Shown: positions 1 through 13,400 of the stretch, piece after piece | Numbering within the stretch: position 1 is the stretch's first letter | How the letters are laid out: the number at the start of each line of letters is the position of its first letter | Assembly: GCF_028769735.1 (NCBI RefSeq) | Contig: NC_088171.1 | Span: 124,642,533-124,706,532, forward strand | DNA: 64,000 bases | Origin: Zonotrichia leucophrys gambelii | Lineage: Eukaryota > Chordata > Aves > Passeriformes > Passerellidae | Reading direction: 5' to 3' | The notes under the pieces: generated by a model | What the model was told of the DNA's origin: nothing | The model's database searches: none | Seen by the model: only the letters and a program-made list of their open reading frames with translations | Made by a program: the position numbers and the translations under genes

Positions 1-3000
1 TATACCTTAAAGGCATGGAAATGTAATCGTTCCAATACCTCCCAGTTTTACAATTATTTGAAATGTTTTGTATAATTTGAATACCACCTGAATCTAATTG
101 TGATCTTTCCTAGTGGCCTGTGTTCACAGTTATCTGAATTATAATTGTGCTACTATGGGTCCCATTCCTATCTGCCACATACTGGGGTATGTACTAAGAG
201 ACTTCCTTCACTTTTTCAACGTCCTGTATGTTTTAATTGCAGCAAAGCAAGAAACAAATTTAGAAACCATATGCAGCAAGTGTGTTATCACTGAATTGGA
301 TTATATGTGCTAGCATGAACACCACAAATAACAGAATGGAAACCAAAGGATCTCTTGCAGGAAACAGTGGTGATAAAGGATAGCTAGGCTTGTACAGGCA
401 CATCTGTTAACTCTCATGACAGCTCACACTCCAGCCTCTCTTTGAACTCCCTATTCAGCCTTTTTTGCCAGGTTTGTTCTGGGATTTGCTGTAAGGTACA
501 GCGAACTTGACACGTCTTGCCCCGAGGTTAGGTGGGTGAATATAAAAGCAGAGCTTGTTAACCAATTATCAGGCTTTTAGTTGTCAGCTCAACAACTGTT
601 TCAAAATTACTTAGCTGGGTTCTCTGGTTTGGGAGCTTGGTGGCAGGAGGCAGAGAGGCTTAGGCAGGTACACGCAGAACATCCCAGGCCTGCCTGCCTG
701 CCTGCAGGGGGATGCTCCATGCCCCAAAATGCTGCCTCTTCTCCACAGCACTCTACCAGATCATGGCCCATTAGATCTCAAAGCAGAGCAGGATAGCATG
801 TGAGCCCTACAAGAGTTGGTATGGGTGACAGAGGAAAAGTGTAACCAAATTTGGAGGGAGAGATGCCAAAATACTTTTGGGATCCAGAGGGAATGAGAAT
901 CCAGAGTTCAGTAGGCTGGTGGCCAGGTCAGTCCCAGGAAGGGGTTTAGAGAAGGCTGACTTTCCATTAGTAATCTGAGCTGCTAATGTTTTTTATTCCC
1001 GTTGGGTTATCAAATGCAATGAGAAGCCGGTGTTGACAACTCTACAACAGATTGGTTAAAGATTTCTAGCACTTCTCGGGTGAGCCAGATTGGAGCTGCA
1101 GTAGGAATAACTTCTCTCACAATATTTGATACAAATAAAAGATAGAAATGACTGTTTGCTCCACTTCTTCCAGGCTGCCTGGCTTTGCAGTATGAATGGA
1201 GCTGAAGCTGAACCCTTGCTGTCCTTCCAGAGCTTCCCAGGGGAGCTAAATTATGGAGGAAGTCAGGGAGTCCTAGACACAGGCTTCTTCTATATCTTTA
1301 CATTCACAAACAGTTAAGAGTCAAACACAGGTCATAATGCACTATCACACATCAACATTTTTTGCCCAGGACTCAGTCTTAGCACTCTTGGGGTGATCGG
1401 CTGAACAATTCTGACCCATAGCCATGGCCTGATATCAAGTAAATTCTTGTGATACATGGGGTAATATGGTATCACTTAGCACAACAGAGATATCTCATGA
1501 TTGTAGCACAGCATAATATGCCTCTAATGCAAGTACAGGCTCTGGCTGGAATAAGAGCTGTTTGCATGTCAATGATTTCCAAGCTTATTAAAAGTTAATG
1601 TGCACATCAACACTCCCTTTGTGCACACAGCTCTCCAACACAGGAGAAATGTTTCAGATGCTTCTTTGCCTCTAACCTTAACAATCAGTTCATACTTCCA
1701 AAAATGAAATTTCTCTCTAAAGACATATGAGGCTATTTGAATGATAAGTACATATAAGCATATATATCTCCCTCTACTTCTTCTAGAGCAAGTGAAGCTG
1801 AATTACACTGACAGCTTTTCAGTTCATCTTGAATAATTATTGTCTAACTTCTTTTAGTATGCCCACTCGGCAGCCCTTTGCACTAGCCAGAGAAAAAAAA
1901 ATAAATCTGGCTTTTCCTAGCACTGCCCTAACTACTCTGTGCTGATTAGCATCAGGTGAAGTTGTCTTATGATATATATTTTTCACAAACATTTCATTTA
2001 GTCCATTGTTCAGTTAAGTATTCCTTGAATTTTTAATATAATTATTTACTGATCAGTTTGACATTTTGTTCTATTCAGCAGCTGCTACTGTGATCATGAC
2101 TGCAGGCAAAGCTTGCCTGACATCACATCAAGGGAACAAGTTCCTTTTACTTCAAAAAGCAGAGATTTTTCTGTAATGCTGAAGAAGGCACTACTCTGTA
2201 ACCTCCCTGCTCGCTGGTCTCAGAACTGCTTCCACCAGGGACCATCACATCAGTCAGCAATGCAGCTTCCAGCAGGGATGAGCACTGGCCACAGCCAACA
2301 AGCACTAGACTGGTGTGCTTCTGTTTGCCTCCTAGGAGCAGGTGGCTACATCACAGCAGGCATTTCATTGGACCACCCTGAATCCTGCCTCAGCTAGCTC
2401 TCCTTTTTTTTTTTTTTTTATTTTACTCTCTTTTTTCCCATGCCTTTAATGAAAGAATACATTTTTTGTTATTTTCTTTAATATCTGAATATTTTTCCCC
2501 TTGTTCATGAATGCCAGCTTTTTGTCACTAGAGGCAAGATCTCTCCTGCACCTGCCTCCTCCCAGATTGATGCTATGCTTCAGTTCTTGCCATTAAAAAG
2601 TCTAGCAGCAAAACAAAACAAAGAAACCCTCCATTTACTGCACATTTAATCACATTTATTTTCAAATATAACCTAATCAACAAGTCGTTAACTTTTCTCT
2701 TTTTAGTGTGCAACAAATGTATTTGTTTGAGCTCTGGTATTCAAACCAGCATGTGCATTAACTGTGTGTGTGTTCCACTTTCCTCATAATCCCAGGCATT
2801 TGAGCCCCTGCCAACTTCTTTATTCGGGGACCTGCCTTCTCCACACTCCCTTTGTAAACTTTGCATTTGTTTTGCTTTCTAGTGATCATTGAAGTTCTCA
2901 CTCCAGCTGGGAGGACAGCCAGGCACCTTCAAGAACAAGGGAATGATTGACAATATTAGGCAGAAAATTGTCTACCAGATGCTGCTCAAAAGGAGAGGTG

Positions 3001-4789
3001 GCAACCTTCCGACCCCCTTCTCAGTACGGGAAATCATCGCTTGTGTGACACGCCTCTGCCCCACTTGTCAGCTGAGCGGGGAGCGCGGGGTCACTGCTGC
3101 GTCTGGCTGTTGTGCAGAAAAATGCCACCCTGCAGACAAGGCTGTGCCTTCTGCCTGAAGGAGGTCCCAGTGCCAGCCATGTGTTGGAATGAAGTGGAAA
3201 ACTTCACCAGATATTACACATTACTTTTCAGTTACCACCCTGAAATACTGACTAGATCTGAATAACCTTATGGTACAGAAATGAAAGGAACTCCAGATAG
3301 TCCATCCTTGGACTGTCACAGCATAAACACCAACCAGACCTGCACGGCTTTTAAAAACCTCTCCCCAGAGGTCTTCCTGTTGCCATTAGTACTTTAACAC
3401 GATTTGCATGTTTATGTCTCTTAAAAGGTTTTGTTCCTCCCCTGAAAAGAGAGGTCAGCTCACTGGAGTTTCATGCTAGTGCTAATACAGTGACTATGGT
3501 TCCCCTTTTTACAAATTAACTAGACTGAGAAAAACAAAGAGATGAACTTGAAAAAGGTAAGACTAACATTTTCCTACTTAATTAGCTGACTGAACATGAA
3601 AAAGAAAGCAAGGAGAGAGAGGAAACACTTTTTCTGAACAAAAGCAGTGGAGGACCAAAAAACCCAAAGAGTCTACATGGAGAGCAGACACACAGGACAC
3701 ATAGGCCTCTGAGCACAAAACAGAAATAACCATAAATATGTAGTTGGGGTTTTCTTACACTCAGACACACATGCACACACAAAGCTATTTGAGGGAGTTT
3801 CTATGTTGTTTGTGCTTATTCATGTGGGGTAACAGCAATGTGTGTGAATAACAATCCTTGAAATGACACCAGAATTAAAGGAAGGATATAGGAAATGAAA
3901 GATGATAATTGAAATGCTATTTTAAGCAAATGTATTCATTAATTGTCTTAATTCAGGTGGAACTTCCCCTGTAAATTAGCATGTCAACTTCCTCATTCTT
4001 AGTGAAGTGTCAAGGAACTCAGATTGATTCTGAAAGTCAAAGCTGAATTTGCAGAGGTAGCAATTACGAAGAAAATAACTAGCTTTTCCTTTCAAAATGA
4101 ACAAATTAGATCAGGAACTCAGCAAAACATAAATATTACAGGACACATAAAACTTCTTTCAGACTCACTCTTTACATGGAAACTCCTTTATAAATCTTGT
4201 GGAAGCAAGAAAAAAAGAAGACTACATAACTCCAAGTCAACACCAGCAATAAAAATATTTACACCAATAAATTATGCAATGGGTACAATTTTATTTTTAT
4301 CATAAGATAGTATCCTTTTATTTGCATAAATTCTTTATCTTGGAGATGAATACTTTCCTTTGAAAAAAGGCACTCCACATTTTTTTACTTGCATACCACA
4401 CTGACAAGGTTCCAAGTAAACACCACTAACCAAAATTTAAGGGAAACAACAAATAGCCAGATAACTTGAGGATCGCATCAAAGATTCCAACACAAAAATA
4501 TCTCCTACCTCTCCAGCTAGTGAACTACAAGATAGGAGAGATAGGAGATATTTTCTGTGTTGAACGTGTCCCTGTTTTCTAGTGAGTGCAGTGCTTTGTA
4601 AAAGCTAATTTTTGGTGCTGGTGGAATTGTTTGTTTGTTTGGGCTTGGTTGTTCTGGTGTTTTTTTCAGGAAAGCGCCCTGAAAAAATGGAAGTTACTCT
4701 GGAGTAACTCCTCAGTGAACTCCTTGGGAGTGTCTAGAAATATGGACAGTTTTGATGGCGCTTTTTTCCCCGAAAGGCTGACCGAGACC
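1..4789. other. Non-coding flank left of the CpG island
   Basis: AT-rich sequence with short chance frames and a T16 tract (2404-2419). A somewhat more GC-rich patch at 2889-3265 has open frames with no similarity I recognise. If the CpG island starts a leftward gene, this would be its first intron. Confidence 0.5.
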
Positions 4790-5480
4790 ACAGCAGTCTG
4801 TTTGTTCCGCTTTACTCGCCCGTCCTCCTTCGAGATCAAGCTGTCCCGCTCTCCATGTGGAAACGCGGCCGACCTCTTCCTGCCTCCCCCACCCTGCTCT
4901 CCTCCATGCAGAAATATCCCGAGTAAACAAGCAGCTCACACAGCCCGGAGCTGGACAGGCACCACTGAAGAGGACTGGCATGGAAGCGGGCTGTCCCCGC
5001 AGCTCCATGCCCCTGGCTGTGACGCCGCTGCTGCCGGCCGCTCTCCGCACCGCCCCCGGGCGCTGAGGGCCGGCCGAGCCGCGGCAGCCCCCGCTCCCCG
5101 CTCCATGCTCCCGCCCGCGATCCTGTTCGGCTTTTGCCTCGGATTCCCGCCGCTCCTGCCGGCGGAGCGCGGCCCGTACACACGCGCGGCGGGGCCGCGG
5201 GGCCGCCCGGCGCTGCGCGGGAGGGGCGCGGCACGGCCCCGGTCCCGCCCGGCCCCTCGGAAGGGGCGGCCCGAGGGCCGGGCCCCCGGAGGGAAGGGGC
5301 CGTGGCCCGGCTGCGGTGGTTGTTGCGTGGTTCCTACGCCGTGCTGGAGGCGGGCGCTGGTCCCGGCTTCGAGCAGCTCCCGCCCGCAGCCGCCTCCGCT
5401 CTGCCCCTCTCCGTGGCCCCGTGCGGTTCGGGCTCGGCAGTAATCGGTGCCACAGCGAGTTATAAATAAACACCGTAAAG
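4790..5480. promoter_or_regulatory. CpG island, probable promoter
   Basis: About 700 bp of dense CpG and very high GC in otherwise AT-rich DNA, which in vertebrates usually marks a promoter. Several overlapping frames are open on both strands (up to 285 codons), as expected of GC-rich DNA with few stop codons; none gives a recognisable protein. A TATAAATA on the plus strand sits at its right edge (5461-5468). In mammals the gene after PAG1 is ZNF704, on the same strand, so this may be its promoter, transcribed leftwards out of the window. I could not confirm a ZNF704 first exon. Confidence 0.75.
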
Positions 5481-6032
5481 CCCCCGCTGCTTACACGCCG
5501 GAGGGTTGTGTAAGACTTTCGGCTCCCTTAAAAAAACATCCAAATAAAGCCATTGTAATCTTCCTCTATGAGAGGGAAAAAAAGTTCAGAAACTTTTATA
5601 CAAAAGCTCAAATCGCCAAATGAGTAAAATGACCCAAACTTGGACCTGTCACACCTCATGATTATTGAGCTGAAATTGATAACCAGGGACCCTGTGAAAT
5701 GGACGCGGCTGGGACAGTCTGTACTGGAGCAGTTCCCTGCTTTACAGGCACAACACAAGCGTGAGCGTGTACTGCTAAACACGCAGGGGGATGTGGGTGC
5801 AATACACATAACGTGAAACACAGCCAAGGCCGCAGCTAATAGCTGTGGCAAGTTCAATTCAACTGCAGCAACCCCCCTGGGAAACAGGAAAAGGTCTTAA
5901 GTTCCATCTACTAAATCTCACTCATTTCTCTTCCGGCAGATTGGGGCTTTGGTTTTGTTTTCAAAGGGAAGATGTTGTAAAACCAAAACTGAATTTTAAA
6001 GTGGTGGTGCTTTAAGTCTTTCTGGGTTTTTT

Positions 6033-6034
<2 letters not shown>

Positions 6035-6069
<35 letters not shown>
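6035..6069 (+). repeat. Poly-T tract (35 nt)
   Basis: Uninterrupted T run. No retrotransposon was recognised next to it. Confidence 0.95.
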
Positions 6070-6070
<1 letters not shown>

Positions 6071-7234
6071 TGATTATCTTTTCAACTGTAATATTTTGGC
6101 TTGAATTTCTAAGTCTTTTGAATTCATTTTTTGGTTTGTAAGTGGTTGGGCTTCGTATAGAAACACTTCAGCTCTTCTGTTCTGCTGCCTTCCTTTGGTA
6201 GAGGTGTGTTGTATTTTAATCTATGATTTATGTAAGCAAAAAGAAAGCCTTGCGGGTACTAACATGTTGCTAAATACAAAGGGTTCAAGTGTTTACAGTA
6301 CAAACTTACTTGTGTATAATTTTTTTTTCCATTTAAAGGAACTGTCAAGTCAGGCTTTATTGTGGGACAAGTGGAGCTGCAGCAAGGAACAGAGCAGAGG
6401 GAGAAGCCAGTTTTCCTGGAGGCTTTTTGTCTTACTGGTATTGAAGATATTTGGCCAAAAGGTGATAACACAATGCACAAGTTTGGTGTAGATGATAAGA
6501 GAAAGAGTTTCATTTGAGTTAGAGCTAATGAAGCATCTACTGCCTTGTCTGAATTAGTAATTTGGAACATGTTACTTGGATAAACACAAAAGTGGAAAAC
6601 AAAGGCAGAGTGAAGCAGCTCAGGGAAGCACAACAAAGAAAAGAAGGAGCAGGAATGGCAGAGGAAGGCAGTAGAAGAAGAGTTGAAGGGCAGGGGAATG
6701 GAGTAGTAGGAATGGGAAGCTAGCCCCAACGCAATGAATAATAGCAGAGATGTGTATGAAGCCAATAATTTTGTTTCTAATACTTATTTCCTCACAACCT
6801 TTCCTTGAACACAACTCTTTTTGATGGACAGCTTATTGGGACAGGGAGGAAGAGAACTAGACACTCTTGTAAAAGAGGCTTGGGATAATTACACATGACA
6901 TAGGTAAGTGTACTGAAGATACCTGACACAGCAGTTGTTAAAAGTTTGGATCATTTTCCTTTTGTGTCTCTATTTTGTGGTCACATTGCTCTTTGTGCTG
7001 CTCAGTTCAGCTGTGTGCAAAACCCAAATTTAGGAGACTTGGGACCTAGATTACCATTTTGGTCAAATTCTTATAGAATGACAGCACTGATTTTAGAGGA
7101 GAATTAACCTCTTCTGCCACAGAGCATTAGGTGAACAGCCTGATGCATGAATTATGATTTCAAGTGTTTTAATAACTAAAGTGTAGCATAGTTCTTTCAA
7201 AAAGGAGATTAGTTAACCAACACCACCCATCTTG

Positions 7235-7470
7235 CTAGTTATCTACAAGTAGATTACAGAGAATGATACTCCTTTGCACATGCATTTTGCAAATGTTCTC
7301 CTTGGTTGTACCCTTTATTTTGCAAATTGCAGACATTGAGATGAAGGGTCTATAATTTCCTAGCTTGCCTTTCTCTTGGAACACTGGTGCTGCACTGGCA
7401 CGCATCCACTTTGCTGTGACTTCATTTGAATACAGCAAATTCTTTATTATGATGAACAAAGGGTTGCTCC
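7235..7470 (-). mobile_element. Decayed CR1 LINE reverse-transcriptase fragment
   Basis: A minus-strand frame reads NPLFIIIKNLL, then APVFQEKGKLGNYRPFISMS, close to the CR1 reverse-transcriptase start pattern (PLSIIFEKS ... TPIFKKGKKEDPGNYRPVSLTS). The catalytic core beyond this is missing. Divergence suggests an old insertion. Confidence 0.65.
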
Positions 7471-10400
7471 CTGGTCTGCTTTGAATCTCAGTCTGCTCAT
7501 GGAGATTAGTGGGTTTTGAGCAATGCCAAGTCACTAAATATCTCTGCTTCACTGATCTCAAAGACATTTGTGACAATGGATTTAGTAGTAATTTTCATGC
7601 ATGTTCCTGCCTTTGAATGGATAATACCTTAGTAGTTCTGCTTCCCATTGCTATTAAATTCTCCATTTCATTCAAAAGGGTTTAGATTCAAAACTTCTCT
7701 TTACTCATATGTTGTTGCTTTGAGATACATAAACACATTTGTTTGTGGTTTTAATCCTTGAATACAACTCTCCTTCACCTCTTTACTTTTATTTGCAATT
7801 TGGGGTTTATTGTCATTCATATTACTAAGAAATACCTTGTGCCTAAACAATGTCTTATATTGATGTTTATCATATTGCTTCTGTCAGTGCATTGGACAAA
7901 ACCTTGTATAATAAAATAGGATCCAGAAATGACAAATTAAAAAATTTCTCAAAGACTGTTGGTCAGACTTTTTCTCTTTCCTGAAAATTTTTTAAGACAA
8001 GGAGTATTACTTTATCTTGATGTACAAGACAGAAAGTGATAAACCTTTAAAAAACACTGGGTTAAATTTTCCAGAAGTGGACAGATTCCAGAAGCCTTGT
8101 GTTGCTGCCAGATCAAGCAGTAGACTTCTCTTTTAGTTGTTCCAGGAAAACAGCAATTAATCTCTAAAGCTGGGTTTGGTTTCAGAAAATGGATGAGCAC
8201 AGTGAATTACTTATTAAACTAAAGAAATTTACTAAGCTGACTTCCTTAAAAGAGTAAAAGCAAAAGCTCAGTTAACAGAAAATTCAGATCAACCAACACA
8301 GACATAAAATATGCAAGAGAGGTATTTAAAAAGGCTGATAAAACCTAAATAGGCCTAACTTGATAGTAGTTTCTTTACAATGAAGTTGCTCCTTGTTCAG
8401 AATTTGGCTGTTATACTCCCAGTCCATGCATGCCAAAGGATAAATAAATATTCATAGTATTTCAGAAACCTTTTCTATGTGAATCTTTGAAGATTTGTCC
8501 TACTCAGTACCTTTACCTGCATTCCAAAGGCCTGTACTGTCCTTCTAGTTACAAATTCACCCTGATGAATCCAATGATCAGCCAGGGCTTTTGCTTCTGT
8601 ACATAACACACTCTGACATCAGCAACACAAAACCAAAGTGGGTGCCACAAAAACCTTTCAAGAAAGCTGTGTCAGGGGTGTGCTACACTCACAGCAATAA
8701 ACCACAAAGATTGTGTTCAGGGGGAGAAGCCTGCCTGAAAGGATTTCTGTCACTTCTCTTGCTCCAATGCCAGATCAGCCTGAGCTGTGAGCCCCTGATC
8801 ACTTCTGCCTGCTGTTCATCATGTTAGTCAGGAAAGATACCTGGCCTCAGGCTATTAAATCTAGGGCAAGGTTTCACTGAAGGTGGTGTCTGAACTTCCA
8901 CCCAGCAATGTGAGGTCACCCTGCATCATTACTTGCCCAGGGATGTAGTAAATCTTTCTTGGTGGGATTTGTATCGTTACGAAATGTTAAAAAACTGACT
9001 CTTGTTTTTGTACTCAAATAGACGTTTTGCTGCAGTGTGGCTCTGGTCTTTTCTTCTCAGGTAGCCACCTCCAGCTCTTCTTACCAGATCTAGGGTTTCC
9101 ACATACCAATTTTCAGCTGTGCTCCACAGGGATCCCCTCACATTTGCTGATTTAGTTTAAACATCTTCCAGCTACCAGCATTTCCATTTTGGGTAAAAAA
9201 ACCCCACAGCTCCCTAGTCCTTGAGTTCTAACCATGTTCCGGCCACCTTGATTCCAGTGTTCTGACCTGACCTGAAGATGCCAGCAATGGAAAGAGATAT
9301 TACTGTTTTGCCCTGTTTCTTCCCTCAAAGCATAATTATAAGCCATAAGTTTTGCACATAGACATGTACCAACAGGTGCTAGGCCTGTAGAAATTTTTCC
9401 ATTGATCAAACTTGAATTCCATTCACAGTTACAGTCAGGGAAGCAGCTTCCAATGCAGGCACAGAGCATTTGGTAGATAATGAAGAATTTAAAAACTTTG
9501 TAATACGAGATGAAGCCAGAAGGATTGTTACTGTATCTGCCCAAAGTTTCCACTGCTGAAAAGAGCAAGATGATTGAATGGAAGGCAAGATTTTCCAGTT
9601 TGCCTGTCAGCAATTATGAGGAACAGAAGATAATGAGGAAAAAACTAATGGCATTAATTTCAGACCAGAGTGAAAAAAAACCAACCAGTGCATGGTTCAT
9701 CATAGGGCTAATACTCTGTAATGATTGATGATTCTGTAATCAGAGCCCACATGGAGAGAAACAGGCTGTAAATTAAATGGTGTATTTCACAAATGGTTTG
9801 GAATTGTAATGCGATGATCAAGAATTTGCAGAGAAAGACTTTATGCCCCTTTATAACAAGCTGCAGTGCTTCTAACAGAAATAATTAGGGTTCTGACAAT
9901 GTATTTGTTTGAATGAAGAATTGAGTTTGACAATAAAAAATAGCCTGTAATCTGCGTGTCACATGCAGCTTTCTACTGACACAGAGCCTCATGGTCTAGT
10001 GCACCAGCATTCACAGCAAATTAGTCTCAGTTTTACTGTATTGCTGAACCACAACAAGTAGTACCTAGAAAAATAAAGTTTTTACCAGGTCTCTGCTAAT
10101 TGAATAGTTCTTACAATAGAAAAATAATACAACTATTCAGTGCTTAAAAATAGACTTAAACTAAGTCTTAAAATATGTCTCACTATGGTTTGAACTTTCT
10201 ATTTTAGACTTAGTAGTAAGGAAAAAGGAGGAGGAGGAGGAATCCATTTCTCTTTCACTTTTGAAATCCCCAGTTTGGCAGGCCACTGGTTTCCTCAAGC
10301 AATTCACTGCAATTCCTTCCTGGAAAGCTTCCTTCTCTCCAGAAGCAAAGCAACTCTCTTAGCTTTCTATAGAAGAGGAAAAGTACATATTGAAAGTAAA

Positions 10401-13400
10401 TTCCCATGTTCGTTTGGGGAGATGACTAGAATTCTGGTTAGGAAACTGGACTAACATGAGAAAACATGCGCTGAAAAGTCCATGTCAGTTTGAGTTAAAC
10501 AATACAACTCTTGTTTTGGTCAAACTCATCTACATCCAGCACATGGGCAGATCAGCCATGCAGCACACACAATGCCTCTGACACCTCCAGGAACCACAGG
10601 ATCTGTTGCAGCCTTTCAGAAAATCTGAGTATTCCATGAAGTTTTGGATGTGTTGTGCCCGTGTTCCACCTCGCATATGGACATGCTCTATTTTGGAAAT
10701 CCCATGGGCAGCAGCCCTGATTCTTTCTAATGTTAGGTGTCACAGCGCAGCTGACCTCTTTCTTAAGGCAGTCTAAGATGCTCCAGAACTGCCACTCCTG
10801 AGAGGTCCTGAACACAGTTTTTCAGCAGCTCATCAGAAAATTGGGTAGTTATTAACCATGTCTTAAGCAACTGATAAATAGAAAAGGATCTTACATTCTG
10901 TGATGGCTTGTGTGATCATACAGTCTAACCAAACATAATTTCTGAGTTACTGAACCTTTTTGGGGGCCAGCCTAATTGTTTCAGATCAGATCCAGAGGAG
11001 GGTAATTCCAGCAATGACTACTTTTGGACATTCAGAAACTGCTCACAGAGAAGCCTGAGTCTGCTCATGTTGGGGCAGTCCTTACCTGTGGCATCCATAC
11101 TAGTAAGAAATTTATAAGCTTTGCTAATATACCTTTTATTTTCTGTTTTAGTAATGATTTGTAACAAATTTCCCAGCTTTTAAATATGTGACAGAGTTCT
11201 TGTCTGTTTGTGGTGGTGCATTTCAGTCAGATTTTTCACTGATGCTGGGAAGGTGTGTGTTAGCATGTGGAGGAGATGAGACACACCCATTCACAAGAGC
11301 TGTGTTTCTTGGCTAACTTTTACACCAGTCTGGTTATGACAAGAAATGAAAATGTGTCTGTGCCATAGCTATCATCAAGGATTGCAGTGGCTGTCCCCAG
11401 GCTTGCAGGAATGAGCATGTGACAGTTGTGAAAAGGGGCACAGCACAGGGTGACACAAGCTCCTCTCTATTGACCTCTGACTTTGATCATTAAGTTAGTA
11501 GGGAGAATTTGCAATACAACGATATGATTCAGTGATTTAAGTTTTTTTTTTTTTCCAATATTTTGTGCAAAGTTTTTCTCTGGAGTCTCCCTTGTGTTAT
11601 GCGTATGAACTTGCATGCACATGGCAAATTGTCTGATGTGTGTGTGATGGATTACATGGCTGGGGGGCTTGCTGTGCTGTAGCCACATACCAAACTGTCT
11701 TTGAGGGTGAGGGTACTGACAATAAGAGCACTCCCCATTGCTTCACTTTTTGCTTGTTTCTCCACAGTACCAACATCACAGTAAGATGTTGTAGTGTTTA
11801 ACCCATTCCCACAAAAGTTTAATGAGTCAAAAACCCATTGGTTTTGTCCCATGACCATGTGGCCCTCTCAGATGTGCATCAAGTACAGGAGATAGGCCTT
11901 TAGTGTGGAACATGAAGATGTAATGGTACAAAGTGCTTCTATCCCCTGATAGCTCCCAGGTGTGGTCAGCCACATATGGTTGACCCAGAAAAACAGTTTC
12001 CAGCTACCACACCAAAAAAGTCTCCTTCCAGTGCTAAAATCAGTGGTCTCAGACATATTGGTAGCAACAACAGATGTTGAATTTTTTCAAGTGAGCTCAG
12101 CAGACCCAAAATGAATTCTGGGCAGCCACCAAAGCCTACCCTAAAGACAGGGAAATTAGAGAAATGTTTTCAGTTCCAAATTTGCACAAGTGAAACAATC
12201 CTTTAAAATTTAATCCAAGGAGCTACCTACTGTGCTTTCAAGTTGTCATGAGTGTTTAATGCCCTCATGACAGTTTTAGAGCTAGAGACAAATTTGAGGG
12301 GTGTTGAGCCAACACTTTTCACACATATTTCGTTTATTTACACTGCAGCTTGTTTTGTACATTGCCTACAAAATTGTGCTTCATAGAAGAAAAGCCTGGC
12401 AACACCAGAAAAATTGTTGTAAACAATCAGAGTGAATGCTCCAGCCTGTATACAATAGACATGTTAGAACTCAAAATAGCACCAGAGGAAAAAAAACAAC
12501 CTCCCTTAACAAACAATAAGAACATTGTTTGTTTTTAAGAAACACTGAGCTTTGTTTTCAGTTTCTAGATTAAGCCTAATTGCCAAAAATGCCTTTGTTT
12601 CTGCCTAAACCAAACTCAAGTTGGGAAGTATGGTCAATAATTATTTCAGTTAAGAATGTACCATCAAAACCTGAGGGTGGGAATGGAAGAAGTGAACAGT
12701 TGTTCAAAATTAAGAGCCTCTTTCTCTCCCTATCCTTTGCCTCTTTTTTTTCCCTCAGGTATAGAAATTGCGGCTTTAATGAACAGCAGTAGAAACTGAG
12801 TTTCTGAGAAAAACTAAGTTCAAAATGGAGAGCTTTTGGCAGCAGTCTCCCTCCCCCTCTCTTTGAGATCCTTAACACATGCCAATTTTTTTCTCTTAGT
12901 GCTTGCCAGGGCTATTGAATGCTGAAGTCACTGTTTTGAACTCAAAACCTCCTGGAACTCTGAGACGTCTGTATGGAGGGTGCTTGCTGCCCTGCATATC
13001 TGCCAGGACCCAAGACTGAAATTCAGCTTTGCAGTCTTAGAAATGAAAATGATCCCAACTACATTCTGTATCCCATAGTTTCTCTTCCCCTTCTGGCTCT
13101 TCCACCTCGTCAGGCACAAAGAATAGAGTTTCTTGTACCCTGCAGTACCCACTTTCTTCCCATTAGGAACAGAACACTTGGCAATCTTCCTGGATACCCA
13201 TGCTGGTCCAAATTGTCTCTGGGACACATGCCTTCTTTCGTGGTCACTGGAGTGAGGGGTGTGTCCCTGGCAGAACAAATATTACTCAGTAAAAAGAGCA
13301 GGAACAGAAGTTGTTCACTAGTGGCTCTTCCTACAAGTGGATGCATGTTGTATAAACAGTAAGTGTGCTAAAGCTGTCCAAGCCCAGGGATTCTGGGGAT

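Noticed and set aside
4586..5473. Open frames of 285 codons (plus) and 253 codons (minus) across the CpG island
   Set aside because: GC-rich DNA has few stop codons, several frames are open together, and the products are low-complexity Arg/Pro/Ala/Gly runs with no domain I recognise.
6259..6765. 168-codon minus-strand frame
   Set aside because: Hydrophobic, phenylalanine- and serine-rich translation of purine-rich plus-strand DNA; no family pattern.
9152..9613. 153-codon minus-strand frame
   Set aside because: No recognisable motif, no flanking splice or promoter context; consistent with chance in 64 kb.
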